Origin: Methylopila sp. Yamaguchi
GTDB lineage: Bacteria > Pseudomonadota > Alphaproteobacteria > Rhizobiales > Methylopilaceae
Assembly: GCF_002897035.1 (NCBI RefSeq)
Contig: NZ_BAUX01000005.1
Span: 124,001 to 188,000, forward strand
Length of the DNA stretch: 64,000 bases
Reading direction: 5' to 3'
Shown here: one piece after another, positions 28,422-36,056 of the stretch
Numbering within the stretch: the first letter of the stretch is position 1
How the letters are laid out: each line of letters starts with the position of its first letter
Made by a program: the position numbers and the translations under genes
The notes under the pieces: model-generated
What the model was told of the DNA's origin: nothing
The model's input: only the letters and a program-made list of their open reading frames with translations
Database searches by the model: none

Positions 28422-28441
28422 ATTTATATCTTGATATAAAT
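28422..28441. promoter_or_regulatory. palindromic operator for the TetR regulator
   Basis: ATTTATATC-TT-GATATAAAT is a perfect inverted repeat with 9-base arms. It stands out as an AT-only block in GC-rich DNA between the divergent TetR and SDR genes. It begins five bases beyond the TetR start codon and lies 29 bases before the SDR start. Size and position fit a TetR-family operator, which may also supply the -10 element. Confidence 0.75.
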
Positions 28442-28469
28442 CATAGGTCGATCGCCAAGCGAGGTTTCC

Positions 28470-29300
28470 ATGGCCAGATCAAAAACCTTTCTCATCACCG
28501 GCGTCAGCTCCGGCCTCGGCAAGGCCTTCGCCGCAGCCGCTCTCGCCGACGATCATCGCGTCATCGGCGTCGTCCGTCGACACGAGGATGCGGCGCGCTT
28601 CGGCGCATCCGACCGCGCGTTTCCGCTCGTGCTGGACGTGACGGACTACGCCGCGGTCCCGGCGGCGGTCCGCGCGGCCGAGCGTGAGGCCGGTCCGATC
28701 GACGTGCTGGTCAACAACGCCGGCTACGGCCACGAAGGCGCTTTAGAGGAGTCCTCGATCGACGATCTGCAGCGGCAGTTCGCCGCCAACGTCTTCGGAC
28801 CGGTCGCGATGATGAAGGCCGTCCTCCCCGGCATGCGCGAGCGGCGGAGCGGCCACATCATCAACGTCACGTCGATGGGCGGTTTCGTCGGCGTGCCCGG
28901 CGTCAGCTTCTATTGCGGCAGCAAGTTCGCGCTCGAGGGCATCTCGGAGTCTCTCGGCAAGGAGCTGGCGCCGTTCGGCGTAAAGGTGACCGCGCTCGCG
29001 CCCGGGCAGTTCCGCACGGATTGGGCGGGCCGCTCGATGGATCGCACCGCCCGCAGCATCGACGACTACGACATGGTCATGGACCCGCTTCGCGCGGCGC
29101 GCCGGGCGAAAAGCGGGAACCAGCCGGGCGATCCCGACAAGGCGGCGCAGGCGCTGCTTCGGCTGGTCGAGGCCGACAACCCGCCCTCGCGCCTGTTCCT
29201 GGGCGAGGACGCGCTCGGCCTGGTCGCGCAGAAGCTCGAACAGCTGAAGGCGGAGATGACGGAATGGGACGCCGTTTCGCGCTCAACGAATTTCGCCTGA
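28470..29300 (+). CDS. short-chain dehydrogenase/reductase under TetR control
   Basis: 276-residue SDR enzyme. It has nucleotide-binding TGVSSGLGKAFA, NNAGYG, catalytic Ser in INVTSMGGF, and the YxxxK motif in YCGSKFALEG (Tyr and Lys present). The substrate cannot be read from sequence; this subgroup is often annotated as an oxidoreductase or SDR family NAD(P)-dependent protein. It is divergent from and presumably repressed by the TetR gene. Its stop lies one base from the stop of the convergent EamA gene. Confidence 0.9.
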   Translation: MARSKTFLITGVSSGLGKAFAAAALADDHRVIGVVRRHEDAARFGASDRAFPLVLDVTDYAAVPAAVRAAEREAGPIDVLVNNAGYGHEGALEESSIDDLQRQFAANVFGPVAMMKAVLPGMRERRSGHIINVTSMGGFVGVPGVSFYCGSKFALEGISESLGKELAPFGVKVTALAPGQFRTDWAGRSMDRTARSIDDYDMVMDPLRAARRAKSGNQPGDPDKAAQALLRLVEADNPPSRLFLGEDALGLVAQKLEQLKAEMTEWDAVSRSTNFA

Positions 29301-29301
29301 G

Positions 29302-30147
29302 CTAGCCCATCCGCATCAGCGCCAGCGCGCCGACGATCATCACGGCCGAGATCGCGCGGCCCCATTGCGGCGGCTCCTTGAGCAGGACCACCGCGATCAG
29401 GGCCGCGAACAGCACGCTCGACTCCCGCACCGCCGCCACCAGCGGGATCGCGGCCACCGTCATCGCCCAGATCGCGATCCAATAGGAGCCGAGCGACATC
29501 GCCCCGCCCGCGAGGCCCTGCAGCAGGTACGGCCGCATGGGCGCGAGGCCCGAAAGGCCGCGCCGCCAGAGCGCGAACAGCAGGAGCGGGAAAGCGTCGA
29601 TCACGAACAGCGTCGCGGAATAGGCGTGCGGATCGCCCGAAACTCGCGCCCCGACGCCGTCGACCAGCGTGTAGCCGCAGATCATGAGCGCGGTCAGCCC
29701 CGCGTAGCCGAGCGCGACAGGATCGAACGCCGCGCCCTTCCGGCGGCCGAGGACCGAGATCATCATCACGCCGCCGCCGAGCGTCGCGACGCCCGCGATC
29801 TGCAGCGGGGAGAGACTCTCGCCCAGCAGCAGCAGGCTCGCGGTGACGGTGAGCAGCGGCGCGCCCCCGCGGGCGATCGGGTAGACCTGGCTCATGTCGG
29901 CCCGCTCGTAGGCCTTGGTCAGCGCGATGTAGTAGCCGAGGTGCAGCGCGATCGAGCCCAGCAGCCACGGCCAGGCTTCGAGCTTCGGAACGCCGAGGAA
30001 CGGCCAGACCGGCAGAGCCACGAGCCCGGCGCCCGCGGTGACCAGCGTCATCGCGAGGAAGGGCTCGATCCGGAGCTTGAGAAACGCATTCCAGCCGGCA
30101 TGCATGGCGGCCGCGGCCAGCACGGCGAAGAAGACGTGGAGCTCCAT
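29302..30147 (-). CDS. EamA/DMT-family transporter
   Basis: 281-residue inner-membrane protein with about ten hydrophobic helices in two EamA repeats (for example AMHAGWNAFLKLR near the start and ALTKAYERADMSQVYPIARG). The DMT superfamily exports amino acids and other metabolites; the substrate is unknown. The start MELHVFF at 30147 is preferred because the 15 residues upstream are arginine- and histidine-rich and unlike the family. Confidence 0.85.
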   Translation of the reverse strand: MELHVFFAVLAAAAMHAGWNAFLKLRIEPFLAMTLVTAGAGLVALPVWPFLGVPKLEAWPWLLGSIALHLGYYIALTKAYERADMSQVYPIARGGAPLLTVTASLLLLGESLSPLQIAGVATLGGGVMMISVLGRRKGAAFDPVALGYAGLTALMICGYTLVDGVGARVSGDPHAYSATLFVIDAFPLLLFALWRRGLSGLAPMRPYLLQGLAGGAMSLGSYWIAIWAMTVAAIPLVAAVRESSVLFAALIAVVLLKEPPQWGRAISAVMIVGALALMRMG

Positions 30148-30227
30148 CAGGCGGCCCAAGCGATGAAGGAGGAGGCGCGCGTGCGCGGGCACGACGGCGC
30201 GCTTGATCCAAACCCGTCGGGCTTAGG

Positions 30228-30250
30228 ATGCCCCGGAGAGGCCGGGGCAT
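30228..30250. repeat. CCGG-rich palindromic element
   Basis: ATGCCCCGG-AGAGG-CCGGGGCAT is a perfect 9-base-arm hairpin in the 175-base gap between the EamA gene and the dimethylglycine-dehydrogenase-like gene. A second GGGTCCCGACCC / GGCCGGGAC-rich structure follows to about 30306. It is of the same type as the elements beside kdpC and phnW. Confidence 0.7.
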
Positions 30251-30322
30251 GACGAGCTTTATCCTGCCAAGGTCGCGGGTCTGGGTCCCGACCCGAGGCC
30301 GGGACAAGAAGGACGGCGCGTC

Positions 30323-32797
30323 TCATCCCGTGCGCCTCAGAACCTCGGGCGTGGAGGTCTCAACGCCTTGCGGACCGAGGAACGGCGTCAGGCTCGCCCG
30401 CACCGGCAGCCTCTCCCCGCCGGCGTCGATCGCCAGCCGCACCGCGTCCAGCGCGCCCTGGTCCGGCGCGCGGGCGGCGTCGATCCAGGCAAGCGCGACC
30501 ACGCCGCCAAGCGTCGCGCCATAGGCGGCGGAGGTGACCTCGCCGACGGCGACGTCGTCCGCCAGCAGAAGCTCGCCGCCCCAGGCCATCTGCGCGCCCG
30601 GCTCCGGGCCAAGCAGCGAGACGAGGCGCCTCGTCGGCGCAGGCCCTGCCCGAGCGGCGAGCACCGCGTCGCGACCGATGAAGTCGCCCTTGGCGAGGTC
30701 GATCACGCAACCGAGGTCGCAGGCGTCGGGCGTGAGGTCCGGCGACGTCTCGCGGCTCCACGCACGGAACCCTTTCTCGATGCGCAGCGCGTCGAGGGCG
30801 TAGTAACCGGCGTCGCGCAGGCCGAAGGCTGAGCCCGCGGCGGTCAGCGCGTCATAGACGCCCGCTGCGAACTCGGTCGCGACATAAAGCTCATAGCCGA
30901 GCTCGCCGGCGTAGGAGCGGCGGGCGGCGAGCGCGGTCGCGAAGCCGACCGCGATCTCGCGCACGGCGTTGGGAGGAAACGCCGCGTCGTCGAGGGCGGC
31001 GTCGGTCAGCGTCGCCAGCAGGTCGCGCGAGCGCGGGCCCATGAGGCCCAGCACGGCGTAGGCCGAGGTGACGTCGGTCAGCGTCGCCCGCGCGTCGCCA
31101 AGATGGCGGCGGATCCAGTCGGCGTCGCGCACCGGCTGTCCGGAGCCGGCGACGATCAGGAACGCCTCGGGGCCGAGCCGCGCGACGGTCACCTCGGCTT
31201 CGATCCCCCCGCGGACATTCAGCATCGGCGTATAGGCGCTGTCGCCGACGGCGAGCGCCATGTCGGCCGCGCACAGACGCTGCAGCGCGGCCTCGGCGTC
31301 GGGGCCTTCCAGCCGCAGCTTGGCGAAGGAGGTCATGTCGAACAGCGCCACCGCCTCGCGCGCCGCCCGCTGCTCCGAAGCGCAGGCCTCAAGCCAGGCG
31401 GGCCTCCCAAAGCCATAGGCGATCGCCCGGTCGTGGGGGCCAGTCGCGAAGTAATTCGCGCGCTCCCATCCCATCTTGGAGCCGAACACCGCGCCTTTCG
31501 CCTTCAGCCGCTCGTAGACCGGCGAGATGCGGAACGGCCGCGCCGTGACGAGCTCTCGGTTCGGCCAAGGCATGGCGTAGTGCAGACCGAGCGTCTCCTT
31601 CACGCGCTCCTTCAGCCAGGCCGGGTTGGCGTTGAAGGCGGCGAAGCGGCGGATGTCGACCGGCCAGAGGTCCTGCGTCGGCTCGCCCGCGACGATCCAT
31701 TCCGCGAGCGCCCGTCCCCCTCCTCCCGCGGAGGCGATGCCGGCGGAGTTGAAGCCGGCGGCCACGAACAGCCCACGGACTTCCGACGTCTCGCCCAGCA
31801 GGAAGTTGTTGTCCGGCGTGAAGCTCTCGGGGCCGTTGACGGTGGTCCGGATCGCGGCGGTCTCGAGCGCCGGCACGCGCGTCAGCGCGTTCTCCATCAG
31901 GATCTCGAACTGATCGTGGTCGTCCGGCAGCAACTGGAACTCGAAGTCGTCCGGGATCCCGCCCATGCCCCACGGCTTGGCGTCCGGCTCGAAGCCGCCC
32001 ATCACCAGGCCGCCGACCTCCTCTTTGAAGTAGATGAAGCCGTCGGGGTCGCGCATGACGGGCAGGTCGGGATGCACGCCCTCGATGCGCTCGGTGACGA
32101 GGTAGAAGTGTTCGGCCGAGTGCAGCGGGATCGAGACGCCGCACATCTTGCCAAACTGGCGCGACCACTGCCCGGCGCAGATCACGGCCGTCTCGCACGC
32201 GATCTCGCCCCGGGAGGTCGCGACGCCGCGAATGCGGCCTTTGGCGATGGCGACACCGGTCACCCGCGTCTTCTCGAAGATCCGGGCCCCGCCGGTCCGC
32301 GCGCCGCGGGCCAGCGCCTGGGTGAGGTCGGTCGGGTTGGCCTTGCCGTCGCCCGGCAGCCAGACGCCGCCGACGAGGTCGTCGGTGCGCATGACCGGCC
32401 ACTTTTCGCCGGCCTCGGCGGGCGTGAGCTCGTGGATCTCGACTCCCTGCGCCCGGGCCGAGGCGATGGTGCGGCGGAGCTGGGTCATGCGCTCCGCCGT
32501 GCGGGCGACCGACACCGAGCCGCATTGCTTCCAGCCCGTGCCGAGCCCTGTCTCGGCCTCGAGCCGCGCGTAGAGCTCGGTGGAGTAGCGGATCAATCGG
32601 GTCATGCTGGCCTGCGACCGCAGCTGCCCCACGAGCCCCGCCGCATGCCAGGTCGTCCCGCTCGACAGGCGCCCCTGCTCCAGCACCACGACGTCGCGAT
32701 GCCCGAGCTGCGTCAGGTGGTACGCGAGAGAGCAGCCCACGATGCCGCCGCCGATGACGACGACCTGGGCCTGAGTGGGAAAGCTCGGTTCGGTCAT
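30323..32797 (-). CDS. dimethylglycine/sarcosine dehydrogenase-like flavoprotein with GcvT domain
   Basis: 824-residue two-part enzyme. Residues about 10-380 are a D-amino-acid-oxidase-type FAD domain with VVIGGGIVGCSLAYHL. TTWHAAGL carries the His that binds FAD covalently in known dimethylglycine dehydrogenases. The C-terminal part (about 430-815) is an aminomethyltransferase (GcvT)-like folate domain, with ALRIEKGFRAW near the end. The family demethylates N-methyl glycines and passes the carbon unit to tetrahydrofolate. It lies 76 bases after a DeoR-family gene on the same strand. Exact substrate (dimethylglycine, sarcosine or another N-methylated amine) is not determined. Confidence 0.85.
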   Translation of the reverse strand: MTEPSFPTQAQVVVIGGGIVGCSLAYHLTQLGHRDVVVLEQGRLSSGTTWHAAGLVGQLRSQASMTRLIRYSTELYARLEAETGLGTGWKQCGSVSVARTAERMTQLRRTIASARAQGVEIHELTPAEAGEKWPVMRTDDLVGGVWLPGDGKANPTDLTQALARGARTGGARIFEKTRVTGVAIAKGRIRGVATSRGEIACETAVICAGQWSRQFGKMCGVSIPLHSAEHFYLVTERIEGVHPDLPVMRDPDGFIYFKEEVGGLVMGGFEPDAKPWGMGGIPDDFEFQLLPDDHDQFEILMENALTRVPALETAAIRTTVNGPESFTPDNNFLLGETSEVRGLFVAAGFNSAGIASAGGGGRALAEWIVAGEPTQDLWPVDIRRFAAFNANPAWLKERVKETLGLHYAMPWPNRELVTARPFRISPVYERLKAKGAVFGSKMGWERANYFATGPHDRAIAYGFGRPAWLEACASEQRAAREAVALFDMTSFAKLRLEGPDAEAALQRLCAADMALAVGDSAYTPMLNVRGGIEAEVTVARLGPEAFLIVAGSGQPVRDADWIRRHLGDARATLTDVTSAYAVLGLMGPRSRDLLATLTDAALDDAAFPPNAVREIAVGFATALAARRSYAGELGYELYVATEFAAGVYDALTAAGSAFGLRDAGYYALDALRIEKGFRAWSRETSPDLTPDACDLGCVIDLAKGDFIGRDAVLAARAGPAPTRRLVSLLGPEPGAQMAWGGELLLADDVAVGEVTSAAYGATLGGVVALAWIDAARAPDQGALDAVRLAIDAGGERLPVRASLTPFLGPQGVETSTPEVLRRTG

Positions 32798-32873
32798 GGC
32801 GCGGCCTCCAGCGAGAGCCGAACCCTAGCTGCAGAAAATCCCAAATCCAATCATAAAATCACAAAATCTCACA

Positions 32874-33650
32874 TTATGCGGATTTGGCGACGATGCAGGG
32901 TATCTGCTGCGCGGCCAGCGACGCCTTCATTTGCCGCGGCGGGGGCGTGTCGACGATCACCCCCGACGGCGCGCGAGTCCACGTGATGCGCGCCGGGCCG
33001 GCGCGGCCGAATTTGCCATGGTCGGCGATGAGATAGCTCTGCCGCGCGACGTCGATCATAACCGACCGCGTCTCGGCGGCGAGGCGCGAGAACACCGTGA
33101 CGTCGCCTTCCATGGTGATCCCGCCCACGCCGACGAACACAAGGTCGACGCGGTGCCTGGCCAGCGCAGCGATGACGTCCACACCGACCGTCGCGCCGTC
33201 GTCCGGATCGACCTCTCCGCCTAGCACTGTGACCTTAAGGCCGGCGCGGCTCAGCAGCAGAGCGTCCACCAGCGAGGTCGCGCAGACCGAGACGTCCTTC
33301 GGCGGCGACGCGGCGAGCGCGACCGCCACCGCATGGGTGGTCGCGCCCGAATCGAGCAGCACCACCATCCCCGGCTCGACCAGCGCGGCGGCGGCCCGAC
33401 CGATCGCGGTCTTGCCGGCGGCGTTCTCGCGGACCCGCTCGGCGTAGGGCGGCTCCCCGACGCCCCGCTTGAGCGCGCCCCCGTGGACCACGTCGAGACG
33501 GCCCTGCGCCGCCAGCGTCTTGAGATCGCGCCGGATCGTCTCGCGCGACACGCCGAAGCTCTCCGCGAGCGCCTCGACGCTGACGGAGCGCTCCGCGTCG
33601 ACCCGCTCGAGAATGTCGTAGAGCCGCTTGGCGGCGATGGGGCGGGGCAT
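32874..33650 (-). CDS. DeoR-family transcriptional regulator
   Basis: 258-residue regulator. The N-terminal DeoR helix-turn-helix (VSVEALAESFGVSRETIRRDLKTLAAQGRL in parts) includes the diagnostic SRETIRRDL. The C-terminal DeoRC sugar-phosphate-isomerase-like domain has LLDSGATTHAVA and VFVGVGGITMEGDVT. The start at 33650 is the only one giving a normal N-terminus. It precedes the flavoprotein gene by 76 bases and probably controls it, though DeoR effectors are usually sugar phosphates. Confidence 0.88.
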   Translation of the reverse strand: MPRPIAAKRLYDILERVDAERSVSVEALAESFGVSRETIRRDLKTLAAQGRLDVVHGGALKRGVGEPPYAERVRENAAGKTAIGRAAAALVEPGMVVLLDSGATTHAVAVALAASPPKDVSVCATSLVDALLLSRAGLKVTVLGGEVDPDDGATVGVDVIAALARHRVDLVFVGVGGITMEGDVTVFSRLAAETRSVMIDVARQSYLIADHGKFGRAGPARITWTRAPSGVIVDTPPPRQMKASLAAQQIPCIVAKSA

Positions 33651-33730
33651 GAAGGAACGCTCTCCGAACGGAGCCGGCAGTGTGCGGACGGACCCCACCG
33701 GTGGCAACACGGCCGGCCCGCAGTCGAGCG

Positions 33731-34681
33731 TCACGCAGGGACCGGCAGGCTCCTGGCGGCGCGCCGCAGCGCCTGGGGCGGCTGGCCGTAGGCGCGCAGA
33801 AAGGCGCGCCGCATGCGGTCGGGATCGACGAAGCCCGCCTCCTGCGCAATCGCCTCGTTCGACAAGCGTCCCGCCTCCAGCATCTGGCGCGCGGCCTCGA
33901 CCCGCAGCGTCTCGACCGCCTTGGCGGGCGACTGCCCCGTCTCCGACCGGAATGCGCGGCTGAACTGCCGGGGGCTGAGCCTCGCCACCTCCGCGAGCCG
34001 CTCGACGGACAGATCGAGGGCGATGTTCTCGCGCGCGAAGGCCAGCGCCGTCTGGATCCGGTCGGAGGCGGGCTTCAGGTCCAGCATCGCGGAAAACTGC
34101 GACTGCCCCCCGGCGCGCAGGTGATAGACCACGAGCCGCTTGGCGATGGTGCGGGCGAGCGCCTCGCCGACGTCGGCCGCGACGAGCGCGAGCGCGAGGT
34201 CTATGCACGCGGTCATGCCCGCCGAGGTCCAGACGCCGCGGTCCTCGATGAAGATCCTATCCTCCTCGACCTTCACCTTCGGGTAGCGGCGCTGCAGGTC
34301 GCGGGCGCGCGCCCAGTGCGTGGTCGCCCGCCGCCCGTCGAGCAAGCCGGCCTCCGCGAGAAAGAACGCCCCCGTGCAGATCGACGCCGTGCGGCGCGAT
34401 GCGGCGGTCGCCTCCTTCAGGAAGGCGATCAGGCCCGGCGTGCCCGGGCGATCGCCAAGGCCGCCGGTCATGATGACGGTGTCGAAGCCGGGCGCGCGGA
34501 ACGGCCGGCTGTCCACGCCGGCGCCGAACGAGCTTGGCGTCAGGCCGCCCGTCTCCGACAGCATCTCGATGGCGTAGACCGCTTCGCCGAGCGCGTCGTT
34601 CGCGAGTTCGAACACCGTTCCCACGGCGAGATCGAGCGCCTGAAAGCCCGGAAAGATGATCAGCCCGACAGTGCGCGTCAT
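33731..34681 (-). CDS. GlxA-family transcriptional regulator (DJ-1/PfpI domain plus AraC HTH)
   Basis: 316-residue protein. Residues about 4-170 form a DJ-1/PfpI-like domain with the reactive-looking Cys in SICTGAFFLAEAGLLDG followed by TTHW. The C-terminal ~100 residues are an AraC helix-turn-helix (LAEVARLSPRQFSRAFRSETG and EAGFVDPDRMRRAFLRAYGQPP, in parts). GlxA regulators often control amine or glycine-betaine related catabolism. It is divergent from an SDR gene. It may serve that gene and the molybdenum hydroxylase genes behind it. Confidence 0.88.
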   Translation of the reverse strand: MTRTVGLIIFPGFQALDLAVGTVFELANDALGEAVYAIEMLSETGGLTPSSFGAGVDSRPFRAPGFDTVIMTGGLGDRPGTPGLIAFLKEATAASRRTASICTGAFFLAEAGLLDGRRATTHWARARDLQRRYPKVKVEEDRIFIEDRGVWTSAGMTACIDLALALVAADVGEALARTIAKRLVVYHLRAGGQSQFSAMLDLKPASDRIQTALAFARENIALDLSVERLAEVARLSPRQFSRAFRSETGQSPAKAVETLRVEAARQMLEAGRLSNEAIAQEAGFVDPDRMRRAFLRAYGQPPQALRRAARSLPVPA

Positions 34682-34716
34682 GTCTCGAAAAGCCGGATAA
34701 ATGACATTTGAGACAT
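34680..34716. promoter_or_regulatory. inverted repeat overlapping the glxA-like start codon
   Basis: ATGTCTCGAAA (34680-34690) and TTTGAGACAT (34707-34716) pair as an almost perfect inverted repeat with a one-base gap, 16 bases apart. It overlaps the GlxA-type gene's start codon and lies in the divergent region before the SDR gene. It could be an autoregulatory operator. Confidence 0.45.
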
Positions 34717-34770
34717 AGCGCTACGCGTCTAGCCTCCGCTCGTCAAACCGGTTTCGACGAGGGTAAGCAC

Positions 34771-35586
34771 ATGGCGAACACCGCCACCAGAGGAACGGCG
34801 CTTGTGACGGGAGCGTCCTCCGGCATCGGCGCGGTCTATGCGGACCGCCTGGCGAAGCGAGGCTACGACCTCGTCGTCGTCGCCCGCGACGCCACGCGCC
34901 TCGCGGCGCTCGCCGATCGGCTGGTCGCCGAGACCGGCGTGACGGTCGAGCCGCTCAGGGCAGATCTCAACGTGCAAGCCGATCTCGCCGCGGTGGAGCG
35001 CCGCCTACGGGACGACGCGAGCATCGCGCTGCTGGTCAACAACGCCGGTGTCGCCGCGCTCACGCCGGTGATCCAAACCGACGTCGAGCGCCTCGACGCG
35101 ATGGTGCGGCTGAACGTGGTCGCCGCCACCCGCCTCGCGGCGGTCGCCGGCTCCGCCTTCGCCGCCCGCGGCGCGGGCTCCATCATCAACATCGCATCGG
35201 TCGTCGCCCTCGCCCCGGAATTGCTGAACGGCGTCTACAGCGCCTCGAAGGCCTACGTGCTTGCCCTCACCCAGGCCATGAGCCACGAGCTCGCCTCGTC
35301 CGGCGTCCGGCTGCAGGCGGTGCTGCCGGGCGTCACCGCCACCGAGATCTGGGAACGGGCCGGACATGGGCTGGAGAACCTTCCGGCCGAGATGGTGATG
35401 GGCGTCGACGAGATGGTGGACGCGGCGCTCGCCGGCTTCGATCAGGGCGAACTGGTCACCATCCCGGCCTTGCCGGACCTCGGCCAGTGGGAGACGTTGG
35501 AGGCCGCCCGCAAGGCGCTCGGGCCCAACCTGTCCCGCAACCACGCCGCCGACCGCTACCGGTCGGGCCTGACAGTCGCGGCGTAA
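34771..35586 (+). CDS. short-chain dehydrogenase/reductase
   Basis: 271-residue SDR with TGASSGIGAVYA, NNAGVAA, catalytic Ser in INIASVVAL and YSASKAYVLAL (Tyr/Lys). The start at 34771 (MANTATRG) begins right before the Rossmann fold; the upstream extension is in the intergenic region. Ten bases separate it from the iron-sulfur subunit gene, so it probably belongs to the same operon and may process the product of the hydroxylase. Confidence 0.88.
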   Translation: MANTATRGTALVTGASSGIGAVYADRLAKRGYDLVVVARDATRLAALADRLVAETGVTVEPLRADLNVQADLAAVERRLRDDASIALLVNNAGVAALTPVIQTDVERLDAMVRLNVVAATRLAAVAGSAFAARGAGSIINIASVVALAPELLNGVYSASKAYVLALTQAMSHELASSGVRLQAVLPGVTATEIWERAGHGLENLPAEMVMGVDEMVDAALAGFDQGELVTIPALPDLGQWETLEAARKALGPNLSRNHAADRYRSGLTVAA

Positions 35587-35596
35587 GGAGGCCGCC

Positions 35597-36043
35597 ATGT
35601 ACGACGTCGACGTCAACGGCAAGGTTCTCAAAGCCGACGCCGAGCCCGGCACGCCGCTGCTCTGGGTGCTCCGCGACACCCTTGGGATGATCGGGACGAA
35701 ATACGGTTGCGGGATCGCCCAGTGCGGGGCCTGCACCGTGTTGATCGACGGGCAGGCGACACGGTCGTGCCAGTTCCCGATCGAAGCGGTCGAGCAGTCG
35801 AAGATCACGACCATCGAGGCGATCACCGAGGACGAGGTCGGCCGCAAGGTCGTGGAGGCCTGGGTCGCCGCGCAGGTTCCGCAATGCGGCTATTGCCAGT
35901 CCGGCCAGGTGATGGCCGCGACGGCTCTGTTGAAGGAGACGCCCAAGCCGACGGACGCCGACATCAGCGACGCGATGAGCAACCTCTGCCGCTGCGGCAC
36001 CTACAACGCGATCGCCGCCGCCGTGCGGCAAGCCGCGGCCTGA
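35597..36043 (+). CDS. (2Fe-2S)-binding subunit of a molybdenum hydroxylase (IorA type)
   Basis: 148-residue electron-transfer subunit with the two expected cysteine sets: CGIAQCGACTVL plus a later Cys for the plant-type cluster, and CGYCQSGQ with LCRCGTY for the second cluster. It resembles isoquinoline 1-oxidoreductase alpha subunit. It is directly followed by the catalytic subunit. No FAD subunit gene is present, which fits the IorAB type that passes electrons to a cytochrome or membrane acceptor. Confidence 0.92.
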   Translation: MYDVDVNGKVLKADAEPGTPLLWVLRDTLGMIGTKYGCGIAQCGACTVLIDGQATRSCQFPIEAVEQSKITTIEAITEDEVGRKVVEAWVAAQVPQCGYCQSGQVMAATALLKETPKPTDADISDAMSNLCRCGTYNAIAAAVRQAAA

Positions 36044-36056
36044 GGAGGCGACGCCG

